A stretch of 60,938 nucleotides of DNA from an uncultured Clostridia bacterium. GTDB lineage: Bacteria; Bacillota; Clostridia; TANB77; CAG-508. The stretch is from positions 1 to 60,938 of the forward strand of contig CALXMM010000012.1 in the NCBI GenBank assembly GCA_944389475.1, given 5' to 3'. The first letter of the stretch is position 1. Every line of letters starts with the position of its first letter. Position numbers and translations under genes: made by a program. Positions 28,993 through 38,635 of this stretch are shown here, one piece after another. The notes under the pieces are model-generated. The model saw only the letters and a list, made by a program, of their open reading frames with translations. It ran no database searches and was not told the DNA's origin.

Positions 28993-29929
28993 TGAAGAGG
29001 AATCATTACCATTTTTAAAGGAAAGGTTGAACGAGTTAATAAATAAGATAAAAACAGATGATTTTGAAGTATTATTTATTAATGATGGTAGTAAAGACAA
29101 GACATTAGAAATAATAAAAAAATGGAGAGAAAAAGATAAAAGAATAAGCTATGTAGATTTTTCTAGAAACTTTGGAAAAGAAACAGCAATGATAGCTGGG
29201 TTGGATTATGCAACTGGAGATTGTGTAATTTTTATGGATGCAGACTTACAAGATCCACCGGAATTAATTCCAGAAATGTTAAAATGGTGGGAACAAGGAT
29301 ATGATGATGTTTATGCTAGGAGAAGATCTAGAAAAGGTGAAACATGGTTAAAAAAAATTACGTCTAAAATGTATTATAAAGTCTTACAAAGTTTAACAAG
29401 TGTTGAGATTCAAAGAGACACCGGAGATTTTAGATTATTAGATAGAAGATGTGTAAATGCTTTAAAAATGATGAGAGAATCACAAAGATGTTCAAAAAGT
29501 ATGTTTAGCTGGATTGGATATAAGAAAAAAGAGGTTTTATATGATAGAGAGCCGAGAGTTGCTGGAAAGACTAAATGGAACTATAAAAAATTAGTTGATT
29601 TGGCAATTGATGGAATTACATCATTTACTACGTCTCCTTTAAGACTATCTACATATCTTTGTATACCAACTTTTTTAGCGTTAGTAATATATTTTATATA
29701 TGTAATATGCAAAATGATTTTAGTTACTGGAAAAATAGATGCTTATCAAGCAATTATACTTTTGATTTTATTTTTTAGTGGAATACAGATATTGTTGTTT
29801 GGAATAATTGGCGAATATTTAGGAAGAATATTTAATGAAACAAAAAATAGACCTTTGTATTTGGTTAATGAATACAATAATGTAAGGGAAAACAATGAAA
29901 ACGATAATGTCATAAAGAAAAATGATTAA
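28958..29929 (+). CDS. GtrB-like bactoprenol glycosyltransferase (GT2)
   Basis: 323-residue GT2 of the GtrB/CsbB type, which loads a sugar onto undecaprenyl phosphate. It shows VTIIIPAYNEEESLPFLKE, INDGSKDKTLE, FSRNFGKETAMIAGLDYATG, MDADLQDPPELIPEM and RDTGDFRLLDRR, then two C-terminal membrane helices. ATG 28958 follows AGGTGA; an upstream GTG (28949) is less likely. It overlaps the end of the GtrA gene. A close relative lies at 51983 in the second cluster, sharing nearly every motif. It presumably provides the donor flipped by GtrA and used by a GT-C protein. Confidence 0.92.
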   Translation: MKKVTIIIPAYNEEESLPFLKERLNELINKIKTDDFEVLFINDGSKDKTLEIIKKWREKDKRISYVDFSRNFGKETAMIAGLDYATGDCVIFMDADLQDPPELIPEMLKWWEQGYDDVYARRRSRKGETWLKKITSKMYYKVLQSLTSVEIQRDTGDFRLLDRRCVNALKMMRESQRCSKSMFSWIGYKKKEVLYDREPRVAGKTKWNYKKLVDLAIDGITSFTTSPLRLSTYLCIPTFLALVIYFIYVICKMILVTGKIDAYQAIILLILFFSGIQILLFGIIGEYLGRIFNETKNRPLYLVNEYNNVRENNENDNVIKKND

Positions 29930-29976
29930 TAAAGATAAAAGGGGAATTATTTTTATTAATACGGGGAGGAAGCTAA

Positions 29977-32900
29977 ATGAAGAAAAAATATGTTAAAATT
30001 TTTGCGATAATTATTGTTCTAATATTTTCAATTTGCACAATAGTTTTTGCTGATAATAATTTAATAAACTCCAATGAAATGTTGAACAATAATATTATAG
30101 ACGAAGAAGCCATAAATAATACATTAGTAGAAGAAAATGAAAACAAGAATAATAATGAAACATCAGAATATAATGACAATAAAGCAATAATTGACAATCC
30201 AAAATTACAAATTAATAATAAAGAAAGTTCAAAAATTGAAGCCAAAAGTTCAAAAGTGATAGAAGATGGAACATATAGGATAGCTATGTTTAGTAATAAA
30301 AATATAGGCTTAGATATAAATGGTGCTTCAAAAGATAATGGTGCCAATGTCTTAATATGGGAATGGCATGAAAATAATCCTCAAAAACAATTTGAGTTAG
30401 AATATGATGGTAATGGATATTATATAATTAAAAATAAAAACTCAAATAAAGTATTGGAAGTTCAAAATAGTGGAATGACAAATTATACAAATGTATGGCA
30501 ATATGAACAAAATGACTCAGATGCTCAAAAGTGGATAATACAAAAGAATACTAATGGAAGCTATAGTATAATATCAAAGTTAAATGGATTATTTTTGGAT
30601 ATAGAGAATGGAAATATATCTAACGGTGGAAATGTACAGGTATATGAAGGAAATGATTCTGTGGCACAACAATTTACCTTTATGAAAATTACTAAGCCAG
30701 AAAAATTACTTGAAGATGGAACATATAGGATAGCTATGTTTAGTAATAAAAATATAGGCTTAGATATAAATGGTGCTTCAAAAGATAATGGTGCCAATGT
30801 TTTAATATGGGAATGGCAAGAAAATAATCTTCAAAAACAATTTAATATTAAATATGATGAAAGCGATGGCTATTATACAATTACAAATGTAAATTCAGGT
30901 AAATTGTTAGACACTGAAAATGGTGGAAATACAAATGGCACCAATGTATGGCAATATGAAGAAAATGGAACAGCTTCACAGAAATGGAAGATAATAAAGA
31001 ATAATAATGAAAGTTATAGCATAATATCTAAAAATAGTGGACTATATTTAGATATATCAAATGCATATCTTGCCAACGGTGGAAATGTACAAATTTATGA
31101 AGGAAATAACTCTGCAGCACAACAATTTTTGCTTTTAAAGTTAGATGATCGAACAGAGAAAACTGTAGATGATGGAATATATGAAATAACATCAGCAATA
31201 AATTCTAATAAAGCATTTGATATGACTGATAATTCTATTAATGATGGTACACAACTACAGTTATGGGATTCAGATGGATTTGTTCAACAAAGATATAAAA
31301 TAACGTATAATAAGAGTTATTATACAATAACTGCAATGAATTCCAATAAGGTGTTAGCAATTAATAATGACAATCAAGTAATTCAACAAACAGCTAATGG
31401 AGATATAAAAGAAAAATGGAGTATAAAATCATTTGATGACAATAAATATACTTTTGTATCATTATCAAATAATTATTGCATAGATATACCTTCTGCTAAT
31501 GCAAGTAATGGAGTTAAGTTACAAGTATATAATAAAAATAATACTATTGCTCAAAAATTTTACTTAATAAATAGAACTCCAATGCAAGGTGAACAGAGTA
31601 TTAAAGATGGAATATATAAAATAGGAAGTAATATAAATTCTTCACAAGTTTTTGACATAACAGATGGCTCTTTAGATAATGGAAAACAGATTCAGCTATG
31701 GAATAATTGGGAAGCTACTCAACAGAATTTTGAAATAAAATATAAGGGAGATGGTTATTATACAATTAGATCAAATTTATCTAATAAAGTGTTAGCGGTT
31801 AATACTGCAAATGTAGAAAATGGAACATCAATAATCCAACAAGAGGAACAGGGAACAGATCAAGAAAAATGGATAATTAAAAATGAGGGTAATAATACTT
31901 ATAGTTTAATCTCAAAATGTAATAATTACTATATAGATGTGCCATCAGCTAATTGTTCAAATGGAATAAAGATACAAATGTATGAAAATAATGGAACTAA
32001 TTCGCAAAGATTTCAATTGATACAGATAGGAGCGGAAAGAACAATAGAAGATGGAACATATAGGATCGCTTTATTTAATAAAGAAAATATAGGATTAGAT
32101 ATAGATGGAGCTTCGAAAGACAACTGTGCCAATGTTTTAATATGGGAATGGAATAAGAATAACATTCAAAAAGAATTTAATTTGCAATATATAGAGGAAG
32201 ATGGCTGTTATATTATTACAAACATAAATTCAGGAAAGGTATTAGATGCGGAAAACGGAGGAACAACCAATTATACAAATGTATGGCAATATGAATATAA
32301 TGGCACAGCAGCACAGAAATGGTTTATTACAAAAGATAATAATGGAAGTTATTCAATTCATTCTAAAACAAGTGGATTGTGTTTAGATGTAGAAAATGGT
32401 AATTTGACAAATGGCTCTAATGTAAGGCTATATGAAAGTAATAATTCTGCAGCACAAGAATTTAAGTTTATTAAACAAACATCAAAGACACCAAGATATA
32501 TAGAAGAGGGGTTATATAAAATAGTAACTAGAATAAATCAAAATATTGGATTTGATATAGCGGATGGAAGCATGGAGAATGGTGCTAATTTACAATTATG
32601 GTCATATCATGGTGTAAGTCAAGAAAAATTTAAATTGACATACGAAAATGGGTATTATTTTATTACCGCTGCACATTCTAATAAAGTTTTAGAAATTATG
32701 AGTGATAACAATATAGAGCAAAATGAAAAACAAGCAAATAATAACAATCAAAAATGGAGTTTAATGCCGGATGGTAGTGGGGCATATTATATTGTTTCTA
32801 AAGCTAATGGTTTATATATGGATGTAGCAAATGGCAATATTTCTAATGGTATTGGTATAAGAGGTTATCAAGGAAATGGACAATTATTTGTATTTAAAAA

Positions 32901-34260
32901 TTGTGGAATAAATATAGATGCCAATAAGTATCCTGGAATACAAGAAAGAGTTAATGAATTAGTAGAAAATCATCCAAATTGGCAATTTGAAGTTTTGTAT
33001 ACAGGATTAGACTTTTATGCAGCAGTTCAAGGGGAATATGAATATGACAACAAAAAAGCATGTTTAGTTGATACTAATGTATATAAAGGTGATTGGATTG
33101 CTCCTAATCCATATGTAAGTGGAAACTGGGCATCAGCATCTTATAATGGAATAGCATATTTTATGGATCCAAGAAATTTTTTAAACGATGTAGATGCATT
33201 CCAATTTGTTGATTTAACAGATTATGCTAATAGTGGAGCTACATTAGATTCAATTCAATATCAAGTTAATGGAACATTTTTAAATAATTTTGCAGAAGAT
33301 GTAAGAATATCTTGTGAACGTCAGAATGTAAATCCATATTATATAATTGCGAGACTATTCCAAGAACAAGGAAGAAATGGTTCTATTACAATTTATATGA
33401 ATGGTGGAGATGGAAAAACTTATTTTAATCCATTTAATATAAACGCAGTAGTTGGAAATGATTTTAATACAGCTTTAGCTGAAGCAAAAGCTCAAGGATG
33501 GGATACTATGCAAAAAGGTATTGAAGGTGGAATAAAAATTGTAAAAGAAGAATATTTAGATGCTAAACAGAATACATTATATTTAAACAAGTTTGATGTG
33601 AATCCAAATAGTCCAGGAAGTTTTTATACACATCAATATCAGCAAAATCTATCAGCTGCATATAGTGAGGCACGTACTTTTAGAAGTGCATATGTAAGTA
33701 CAGGAACTTTGGATAATGTAATTAAATTTATTATACCGGTTTATGAAAATATGCCAGGTTCACCAGCTGCTAGACCAACAGGAAGTGGGACTGCTACAGA
33801 ACCGAATTTCCCAAAGATTACTGATCAAGGGCCAAAAAATGTTCAAGTTATAAATATAGATAGTATTTTTAAAGTTAGAAGTGGACCAGGAACACAATAT
33901 GCCGAATTAGAAAGATTAAACAATGGAACTGTAATGTTATCAGTGGAAAGATATGATAACGGATGGCAAAGGGTTGTAACACCATCCGGAATAGTTGGAT
34001 ATTGCTCTGGCGAATATTTAAAATTTATAGATGATGTTACAAATTGTAATGAGAGGGTAGCTATTTCTACAAATACAAATGTTAATGTTAGAATTGGACC
34101 AGGTGTAAATTTTACAAGTTTGGGAACATTTATTGATGGAACATCAGGAACTAGAATACTAAAAGGAGCATATACCGCTGATGGTCATACTTGGGATTTA
34201 GTAATTTTAGATAATGGAATTAAAGGATTTGTCGCTACCCAATATTTAAGGACAATTTAA
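29977..34260 (+). CDS. Secreted ricin-repeat glucosaminidase with SH3b domains
   Basis: 1427-residue exported wall hydrolase. A signal peptide (about 1-26, ending TIVFADN) and an acidic Asn-rich linker precede six ricin-type (RICIN/QXW) lectin modules of about 150 residues, beginning near residues 94, 244, 398, 542, 691 and 841. From about 979 to 1265 it resembles endo-beta-N-acetylglucosaminidases: NHPNWQFEVLYTGLDF, MDPRNFLN and the catalytic region ARLFQEQGRNGS with Glu1130. Two SH3b domains follow (VRSGPGTQYAEL near 1300, VNVRIGPGVNF near 1370). It should cut glycan strands, with the ricin array binding wall or capsular sugars. RBS GGGGAGG. It lies 47 bp after gtrB-like, so it may share that transcript. 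Module 1 and 2 DNA is nearly identical over 132 bp. Confidence 0.88.
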   Translation: MKKKYVKIFAIIIVLIFSICTIVFADNNLINSNEMLNNNIIDEEAINNTLVEENENKNNNETSEYNDNKAIIDNPKLQINNKESSKIEAKSSKVIEDGTYRIAMFSNKNIGLDINGASKDNGANVLIWEWHENNPQKQFELEYDGNGYYIIKNKNSNKVLEVQNSGMTNYTNVWQYEQNDSDAQKWIIQKNTNGSYSIISKLNGLFLDIENGNISNGGNVQVYEGNDSVAQQFTFMKITKPEKLLEDGTYRIAMFSNKNIGLDINGASKDNGANVLIWEWQENNLQKQFNIKYDESDGYYTITNVNSGKLLDTENGGNTNGTNVWQYEENGTASQKWKIIKNNNESYSIISKNSGLYLDISNAYLANGGNVQIYEGNNSAAQQFLLLKLDDRTEKTVDDGIYEITSAINSNKAFDMTDNSINDGTQLQLWDSDGFVQQRYKITYNKSYYTITAMNSNKVLAINNDNQVIQQTANGDIKEKWSIKSFDDNKYTFVSLSNNYCIDIPSANASNGVKLQVYNKNNTIAQKFYLINRTPMQGEQSIKDGIYKIGSNINSSQVFDITDGSLDNGKQIQLWNNWEATQQNFEIKYKGDGYYTIRSNLSNKVLAVNTANVENGTSIIQQEEQGTDQEKWIIKNEGNNTYSLISKCNNYYIDVPSANCSNGIKIQMYENNGTNSQRFQLIQIGAERTIEDGTYRIALFNKENIGLDIDGASKDNCANVLIWEWNKNNIQKEFNLQYIEEDGCYIITNINSGKVLDAENGGTTNYTNVWQYEYNGTAAQKWFITKDNNGSYSIHSKTSGLCLDVENGNLTNGSNVRLYESNNSAAQEFKFIKQTSKTPRYIEEGLYKIVTRINQNIGFDIADGSMENGANLQLWSYHGVSQEKFKLTYENGYYFITAAHSNKVLEIMSDNNIEQNEKQANNNNQKWSLMPDGSGAYYIVSKANGLYMDVANGNISNGIGIRGYQGNGQLFVFKNCGINIDANKYPGIQERVNELVENHPNWQFEVLYTGLDFYAAVQGEYEYDNKKACLVDTNVYKGDWIAPNPYVSGNWASASYNGIAYFMDPRNFLNDVDAFQFVDLTDYANSGATLDSIQYQVNGTFLNNFAEDVRISCERQNVNPYYIIARLFQEQGRNGSITIYMNGGDGKTYFNPFNINAVVGNDFNTALAEAKAQGWDTMQKGIEGGIKIVKEEYLDAKQNTLYLNKFDVNPNSPGSFYTHQYQQNLSAAYSEARTFRSAYVSTGTLDNVIKFIIPVYENMPGSPAARPTGSGTATEPNFPKITDQGPKNVQVINIDSIFKVRSGPGTQYAELERLNNGTVMLSVERYDNGWQRVVTPSGIVGYCSGEYLKFIDDVTNCNERVAISTNTNVNVRIGPGVNFTSLGTFIDGTSGTRILKGAYTADGHTWDLVILDNGIKGFVATQYLRTI
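30262..30843 (+). repeat. Near-identical 132-bp duplication inside ricin modules 1 and 2
   Basis: Bases 30262-30393 and 30712-30843 differ at only three positions (C/T, T/A, C/T). They are exactly 450 bases (150 codons) apart. The other modules are far more diverged, so this marks recent duplication or gene conversion. Confidence 0.9.
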
Positions 34261-34268
34261 AAAGGAGA

Positions 34269-34303
34269 ATGGTAAATTAATATTTTATTAATTTACCATT
34301 TTA
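34269..34303 (+). terminator. Intrinsic terminator after the glucosaminidase gene
   Basis: A 15-bp perfect inverted repeat, AATGGTAAATTAATA (34269-34283) with its complement at 34286-34300, then TTACTTAATA. The U-tract is short, so read-through into the next gene is plausible. Confidence 0.7.
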
Positions 34304-34326
34304 CTTAATATTTGAAAGGAGAATTT

Positions 34327-34908
34327 ATGAGATTAAAAATAAGTATTTTTTTAATTGTTTTTTTATTTATATTATTTTTTTCAAGTATAACTTTAGCAGA
34401 AACTGATAGACTTGTGGATATACCTGTACCGCCTAATAGCTCGGGTTATGCTGATTTTACAGAAGAAGAAGCCGCAGAACGTGCACGTGCATATGAAGAG
34501 AGTAAAAATAACTTAGCAACATCTAATAGTATTGTAGGAAAGTCTAGCGATAATTATTTAAAGTCATTAAGTATTGATGGTTATGAGTTGTACCCGGAAT
34601 TTAATAGGCAAGAGGACACATATACAATTTATGTAGAAGATGACACTGTTAATACTTTTAATGTTTCAGCGGAAGCGGATAATGAAAATGCGAAAATTGA
34701 AGGAATAGGAAATATAACTGTTTCACAAGAACAAAGAATAATAAATGTAAGAGTAATTGCAGAAAACGGTGATTTAAAAGTTTATACAATAGATGTAGAA
34801 AATGAAGAAAACAAACCTAAGAATATAAATAAATATATAATAATTATAATTGTAATAATATTAATAATAATAACTATTTTAATTACTATAAAAATAAAAA
34901 AGAAATAA
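34327..34908 (+). CDS. Membrane-anchored cadherin-like surface protein
   Basis: 193-residue exported protein. It has a signal peptide (1-24, ending TLAETD), a short linker (VDIPVPPNSSGYADFTEEEA), one cadherin-like beta-sandwich (YLKSLSIDGYELYPEF to KVYTIDVENE), then a C-terminal membrane helix ending in KIKKK. No LPXTG motif is present, so it is held by the helix. ATG 34327 follows AAAGGAG; the in-frame TTG 34312 has no site. The cadherin-like fold often sits beside wall hydrolase or lectin domains in clostridia. Function is unknown, perhaps as an accessory to the neighbouring wall enzymes. A terminator follows. Confidence 0.75.
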   Translation: MRLKISIFLIVFLFILFFSSITLAETDRLVDIPVPPNSSGYADFTEEEAAERARAYEESKNNLATSNSIVGKSSDNYLKSLSIDGYELYPEFNRQEDTYTIYVEDDTVNTFNVSAEADNENAKIEGIGNITVSQEQRIINVRVIAENGDLKVYTIDVENEENKPKNINKYIIIIIVIILIIITILITIKIKKK

Positions 34909-34919
34909 ATTTAATTTAA

Positions 34920-34960
34920 AATATACAATGTGACGAATTCTATCACTTTGTATATTTTTT
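34920..34960 (+). terminator. Intrinsic terminator
   Basis: AATATACAATGTGA (34920-34933) pairs with TCACTTTGTATATT (34942-34955) with one mismatch. A T-run follows. Confidence 0.8.
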
Positions 34961-34962
34961 TC

Positions 34963-34991
34963 TTGTGAAAAAATAAAATTAATGATAAGAT
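34963..34991 (+). promoter_or_regulatory. Promoter of the ricin-M14 peptidase gene
   Basis: TTGTGA (34963-34968), a 17-bp spacer ending AATGA, then TAAGAT (34986-34991). The spacer end and -10 match the prs promoter at 39455 base for base (AATGATAAGAT). Confidence 0.65.
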
Positions 34992-35023
34992 AAAGTACAA
35001 ATATAAAAAAGGGGGACAGTTTA

Positions 35024-38000
35024 ATGAAAACATTTCATTTTAAAATTATTTTTATGATCTGCATTATAGTTTTATTAATTTTTTGCTTGGCGTTTGCAGA
35101 TGCTAATGCTATAAATGAAAAATCCAATATAAACACGCTTATGACAAATGAGTTGGATAATGATGTAAATAGTAAATTAACAAAGGCAAAAGGTATATTA
35201 GACAATTCTCAAAAAGCTGTACCAGATAAGGTATTACAAAACGGAAAATATAGGATAGTAATGTATAGTAATAATAATATTGGAGTTGACATTGATGGCT
35301 CTTCAAAAAATAATGGGGCAAATGTGTTAATTTGGAGTTGGAATGAAGAATATAATTTGCAAAAACAGTTTGAAATTAACTATGACGAAACAGATGGATA
35401 TTATACCATAGCAAATGTATATTCTGGAAAGTTATTAACAGTACAAGATGAAAAAAATAATGTAATACAATATGAGGCGAATGGGGCAACTTCACAAAAA
35501 TGGCAAATTGTAAAAAATTCAAATGGAAGTTATAGTATCATTTCAAAACTAAATGGATTATATCTGGATGTACAAAATGGTAATATTTCTAATGGAGCGA
35601 ATGTACAAGTATATGAAGGAAATGGGACAAATGCACAACTATTTAAATTTATTGAAATTATTGAGCCGGAGAAAACTGTAGAAGAAGGAACATATAGAAT
35701 AGCGATGTTCACTAATCCAAATATTGGAGTGGATATAAATGCGGCTTCAAAAGAAAATGGAGCAAATTCATTAATATGGGATGGGTATAGTGATAGTACT
35801 TTACAAAAGAAATTCAATTTAAGATATGATGAATCAGATGGATATTATACAATAACAAATGTTAATTCAGGAAAGTTATTAGATGTTCAAAACGGAGGTA
35901 TGTCTAACGGATCCAATGTATGGCAGTATGAAGAAAACAAAACGAGTGCACAAAAATGGCAAATAATAAAAAATAGAAATGGAAGTTATAGTTTTGTATC
36001 AAAATTAAATGGCTTATATTTAGATATACAAAATGGAAATATTTCCAATGGGGAAAATGTTCAAGTATATGAAGGAAATGGTTCTATAGCACAACAATTT
36101 ACTTTAATAAAATTAGGCTATCAAATAGAAAAACCAATTAACAGTGGTTTTTTTGAAATTGCTTCTGTAATAAATAGAAATAAAATATTTGATGTAACTG
36201 ATGGTTCTTCAAAAGATAATGCAAATATACAATTATGGGAGTTGGATGGTTTTATTCAACAAAAATTTAAAATAACATACAATAATAGTTACTACACAAT
36301 AACGTCTATGCTTTCTAATAAAGTATTAGCTATAGACGATAAAAATCAGTTAATACAAAAAACTGAAAATGGTGATATAAAAGAAAAATGGCAAATAAAA
36401 CCTTTTGAAAATGATAAGTATACTTTTGTTTCATTAGCGAATGAGTATTGTATTGATATTCCTGTAGCAAATGTATATAATGGAGCGAAATTACAGGTTT
36501 ATGAAAGTAATAATTCTAATGCTCAAAAATTTTATTTGAATGATAGGAATCCTATACAAGGAACGCAATCAGTAGAAGATGGAACATATCGAATTATTTC
36601 ACCTATTGATAATATGAAAGCTTTTGATGTTACAGATGGATTAAGCACAGGTGGCACAAAAATTCAACTTTGGGATAATGATGGCTTCGATCAGCAAAAA
36701 TTTGAAATTATATATGTCGGTAATGGATATTATAAAATAAAGTCTAAATTATCTGGTAAAGTTTTAACTGTAGAAAGTGAAGTGCCAAATTTTAATAGTT
36801 CAATTACGCAGGAAAAAGATAATAATTTAGAAACTCAAAAATGGGTTATTAAAAATTTTGGTAACGGATTGTATAATATAATATCAAAATGTGAAAATCT
36901 GTATATTACAACACAAAATACACCGGAAAACGGAGAAAAGTTACAAATGCAAAGAAATAAAAATTCATCTTCTCAATCGTTTATATTAATAAATGAGACA
37001 CCAAAAAATAATATAAGTATTATTCAAGATGGTATTTATCGAATAAAAATGAAAAACAGCAATACAGCTTTTGATATAAATGGAGCAAGCTATGATAATT
37101 ATGCTAACTTACAAATATGGTCAAGTGATAATTCTCCACAAAAGAAATTTCGTATAGCTAGAATAGGAAATACAAATTATTATAAAATAATTGCTACCCA
37201 TTCAGCAAAAGCATTAGATGTACAAAATGGGGGAATAAATATAGGAACTAACGTAGACCAATATGATCAAAACGGTACCAATAATCAATATTGGTATTTT
37301 AAAGATTGTGGTAATGGATATTACAGTATAATCTCCAAGGCTAATGGGTTGTATTTAGACATTGCTGGAGGAACAACAGGTAGCAATGGGACAAATGTAC
37401 AATTATATTACTCTAATAATTCAGATGCTCAACAATTTAAATTAGAACATGTGAATATAGTTGAAAAGGGAACTTATGAAATAGAAACTAAATTAAATTC
37501 AAATATGGTTGTAGATGTATCCGGTGGTTCATATGATAATGGAGCAAATGTACAGTTATGGACTGCTGATAATGTAAATCAACAAAAATTTATTTTAGAG
37601 CCACAGACTGATGATGTATATATAGTAAGAGCGAAACATTCTAATAAAGTGTTGACTGTAAATACAAATACAAATAATGTATACCAATTAGATTATAATG
37701 GGGCAGATAATCAAAAATGGATTATAAGAGAAGTCGGCGAAGGATATTATAAATTAATTTCAAAATATAATTCTTTAGTTTTAGATGTAAATATAGGGTA
37801 TCCAATAAATGGACAAAACATACAAGTATATAGTGATAACGGTACAGATTCTCAAAAATTTAGATTTGTTACAGGATATAGAAAATTCTTTGAACAAGGA
37901 ACTTATGGAACCTCAGGTAAGAGACAATCTGGTCAAGGAGGATATGATTTACAATATTATAAGATAGGAAAAGGAAGTAAGCACTTATTTACAACATTTT

Positions 38001-38623
38001 CAATTCATGGCTTCGAAGATTATTATTGGAAAGATGGCTCAGAATTAACATATATGGCAAATCAATTTAAAGATTATTTAAATAATAATTTATCCGAGAA
38101 TTTAGTTAATGAATGGACAATATATATATTTCCTAACTTAAATCCAGATGGACAATATGATGGATGGACAAATAATGGACCAGGACGTACAACAGTATAC
38201 AGTAATGCACCAAGTCATAAAGGAATAGATATGAATAGAGGATGCAGTGTTGGCTTCCAGAGACTTACTTCAGATAGAAATTATACTGGAACTGCAGCAT
38301 TTCAAGCACCAGAAGCAGCACAACTTAGGGACTTTATATTAAATCATCAAGGCTCAAGTAATGTATTAATAGATGTACATGGTTGGTTAAATGAAACTAT
38401 TGGAGATAGTGAAGTAGGCTCATACTATAGAAGTGAATTTGGAATTTCTAAACATATAAAAAGTTATGGAAATGGATATTTAGTAAATTGGGCAAGAAGT
38501 TTAGCCAATACTCGTTCAATGTTACTAGAACTTCCAGGAGTTTCAAACCATAACCAAGTACTAAGTAGAGACTATGCAGGTAAATTTAATAGAGCAACTA
38601 TGAGATTATTAAATGATTTTTAG
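35024..38623 (+). CDS. Secreted ricin-repeat M14 zinc peptidase
   Basis: 1199-residue exported enzyme. A signal peptide (about 1-26, FCLAFADAN) is followed by six ricin-type modules starting near residues 70, 219, 371, 516, 667 and 813. The C-terminal M14 carboxypeptidase domain (about 955-1199) shows zinc ligands His995 and Glu998 in SIHGFEDYYW, His1119 in DVHGW, the substrate-binding NPDG and DMNRG motifs, and the catalytic Glu1169 in LLELPG. M14 enzymes with this ending often cut gamma-D-Glu-diamino acid bonds in peptidoglycan stems; that substrate is inferred. RBS GGGGGA and its own promoter. Its lectin array clearly shares ancestry with that of the glucosaminidase at 29977. Confidence 0.88.
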   Translation: MKTFHFKIIFMICIIVLLIFCLAFADANAINEKSNINTLMTNELDNDVNSKLTKAKGILDNSQKAVPDKVLQNGKYRIVMYSNNNIGVDIDGSSKNNGANVLIWSWNEEYNLQKQFEINYDETDGYYTIANVYSGKLLTVQDEKNNVIQYEANGATSQKWQIVKNSNGSYSIISKLNGLYLDVQNGNISNGANVQVYEGNGTNAQLFKFIEIIEPEKTVEEGTYRIAMFTNPNIGVDINAASKENGANSLIWDGYSDSTLQKKFNLRYDESDGYYTITNVNSGKLLDVQNGGMSNGSNVWQYEENKTSAQKWQIIKNRNGSYSFVSKLNGLYLDIQNGNISNGENVQVYEGNGSIAQQFTLIKLGYQIEKPINSGFFEIASVINRNKIFDVTDGSSKDNANIQLWELDGFIQQKFKITYNNSYYTITSMLSNKVLAIDDKNQLIQKTENGDIKEKWQIKPFENDKYTFVSLANEYCIDIPVANVYNGAKLQVYESNNSNAQKFYLNDRNPIQGTQSVEDGTYRIISPIDNMKAFDVTDGLSTGGTKIQLWDNDGFDQQKFEIIYVGNGYYKIKSKLSGKVLTVESEVPNFNSSITQEKDNNLETQKWVIKNFGNGLYNIISKCENLYITTQNTPENGEKLQMQRNKNSSSQSFILINETPKNNISIIQDGIYRIKMKNSNTAFDINGASYDNYANLQIWSSDNSPQKKFRIARIGNTNYYKIIATHSAKALDVQNGGINIGTNVDQYDQNGTNNQYWYFKDCGNGYYSIISKANGLYLDIAGGTTGSNGTNVQLYYSNNSDAQQFKLEHVNIVEKGTYEIETKLNSNMVVDVSGGSYDNGANVQLWTADNVNQQKFILEPQTDDVYIVRAKHSNKVLTVNTNTNNVYQLDYNGADNQKWIIREVGEGYYKLISKYNSLVLDVNIGYPINGQNIQVYSDNGTDSQKFRFVTGYRKFFEQGTYGTSGKRQSGQGGYDLQYYKIGKGSKHLFTTFSIHGFEDYYWKDGSELTYMANQFKDYLNNNLSENLVNEWTIYIFPNLNPDGQYDGWTNNGPGRTTVYSNAPSHKGIDMNRGCSVGFQRLTSDRNYTGTAAFQAPEAAQLRDFILNHQGSSNVLIDVHGWLNETIGDSEVGSYYRSEFGISKHIKSYGNGYLVNWARSLANTRSMLLELPGVSNHNQVLSRDYAGKFNRATMRLLNDF

Positions 38624-38635
38624 AGGAGAATTTAT

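Noticed and set aside
34327..34908. Cadherin-like protein considered as a substrate of the sortase at 81
   Set aside because: Its C-terminus has a helix and a Lys tail but no LPXTG or NPXTN-type motif before the helix.
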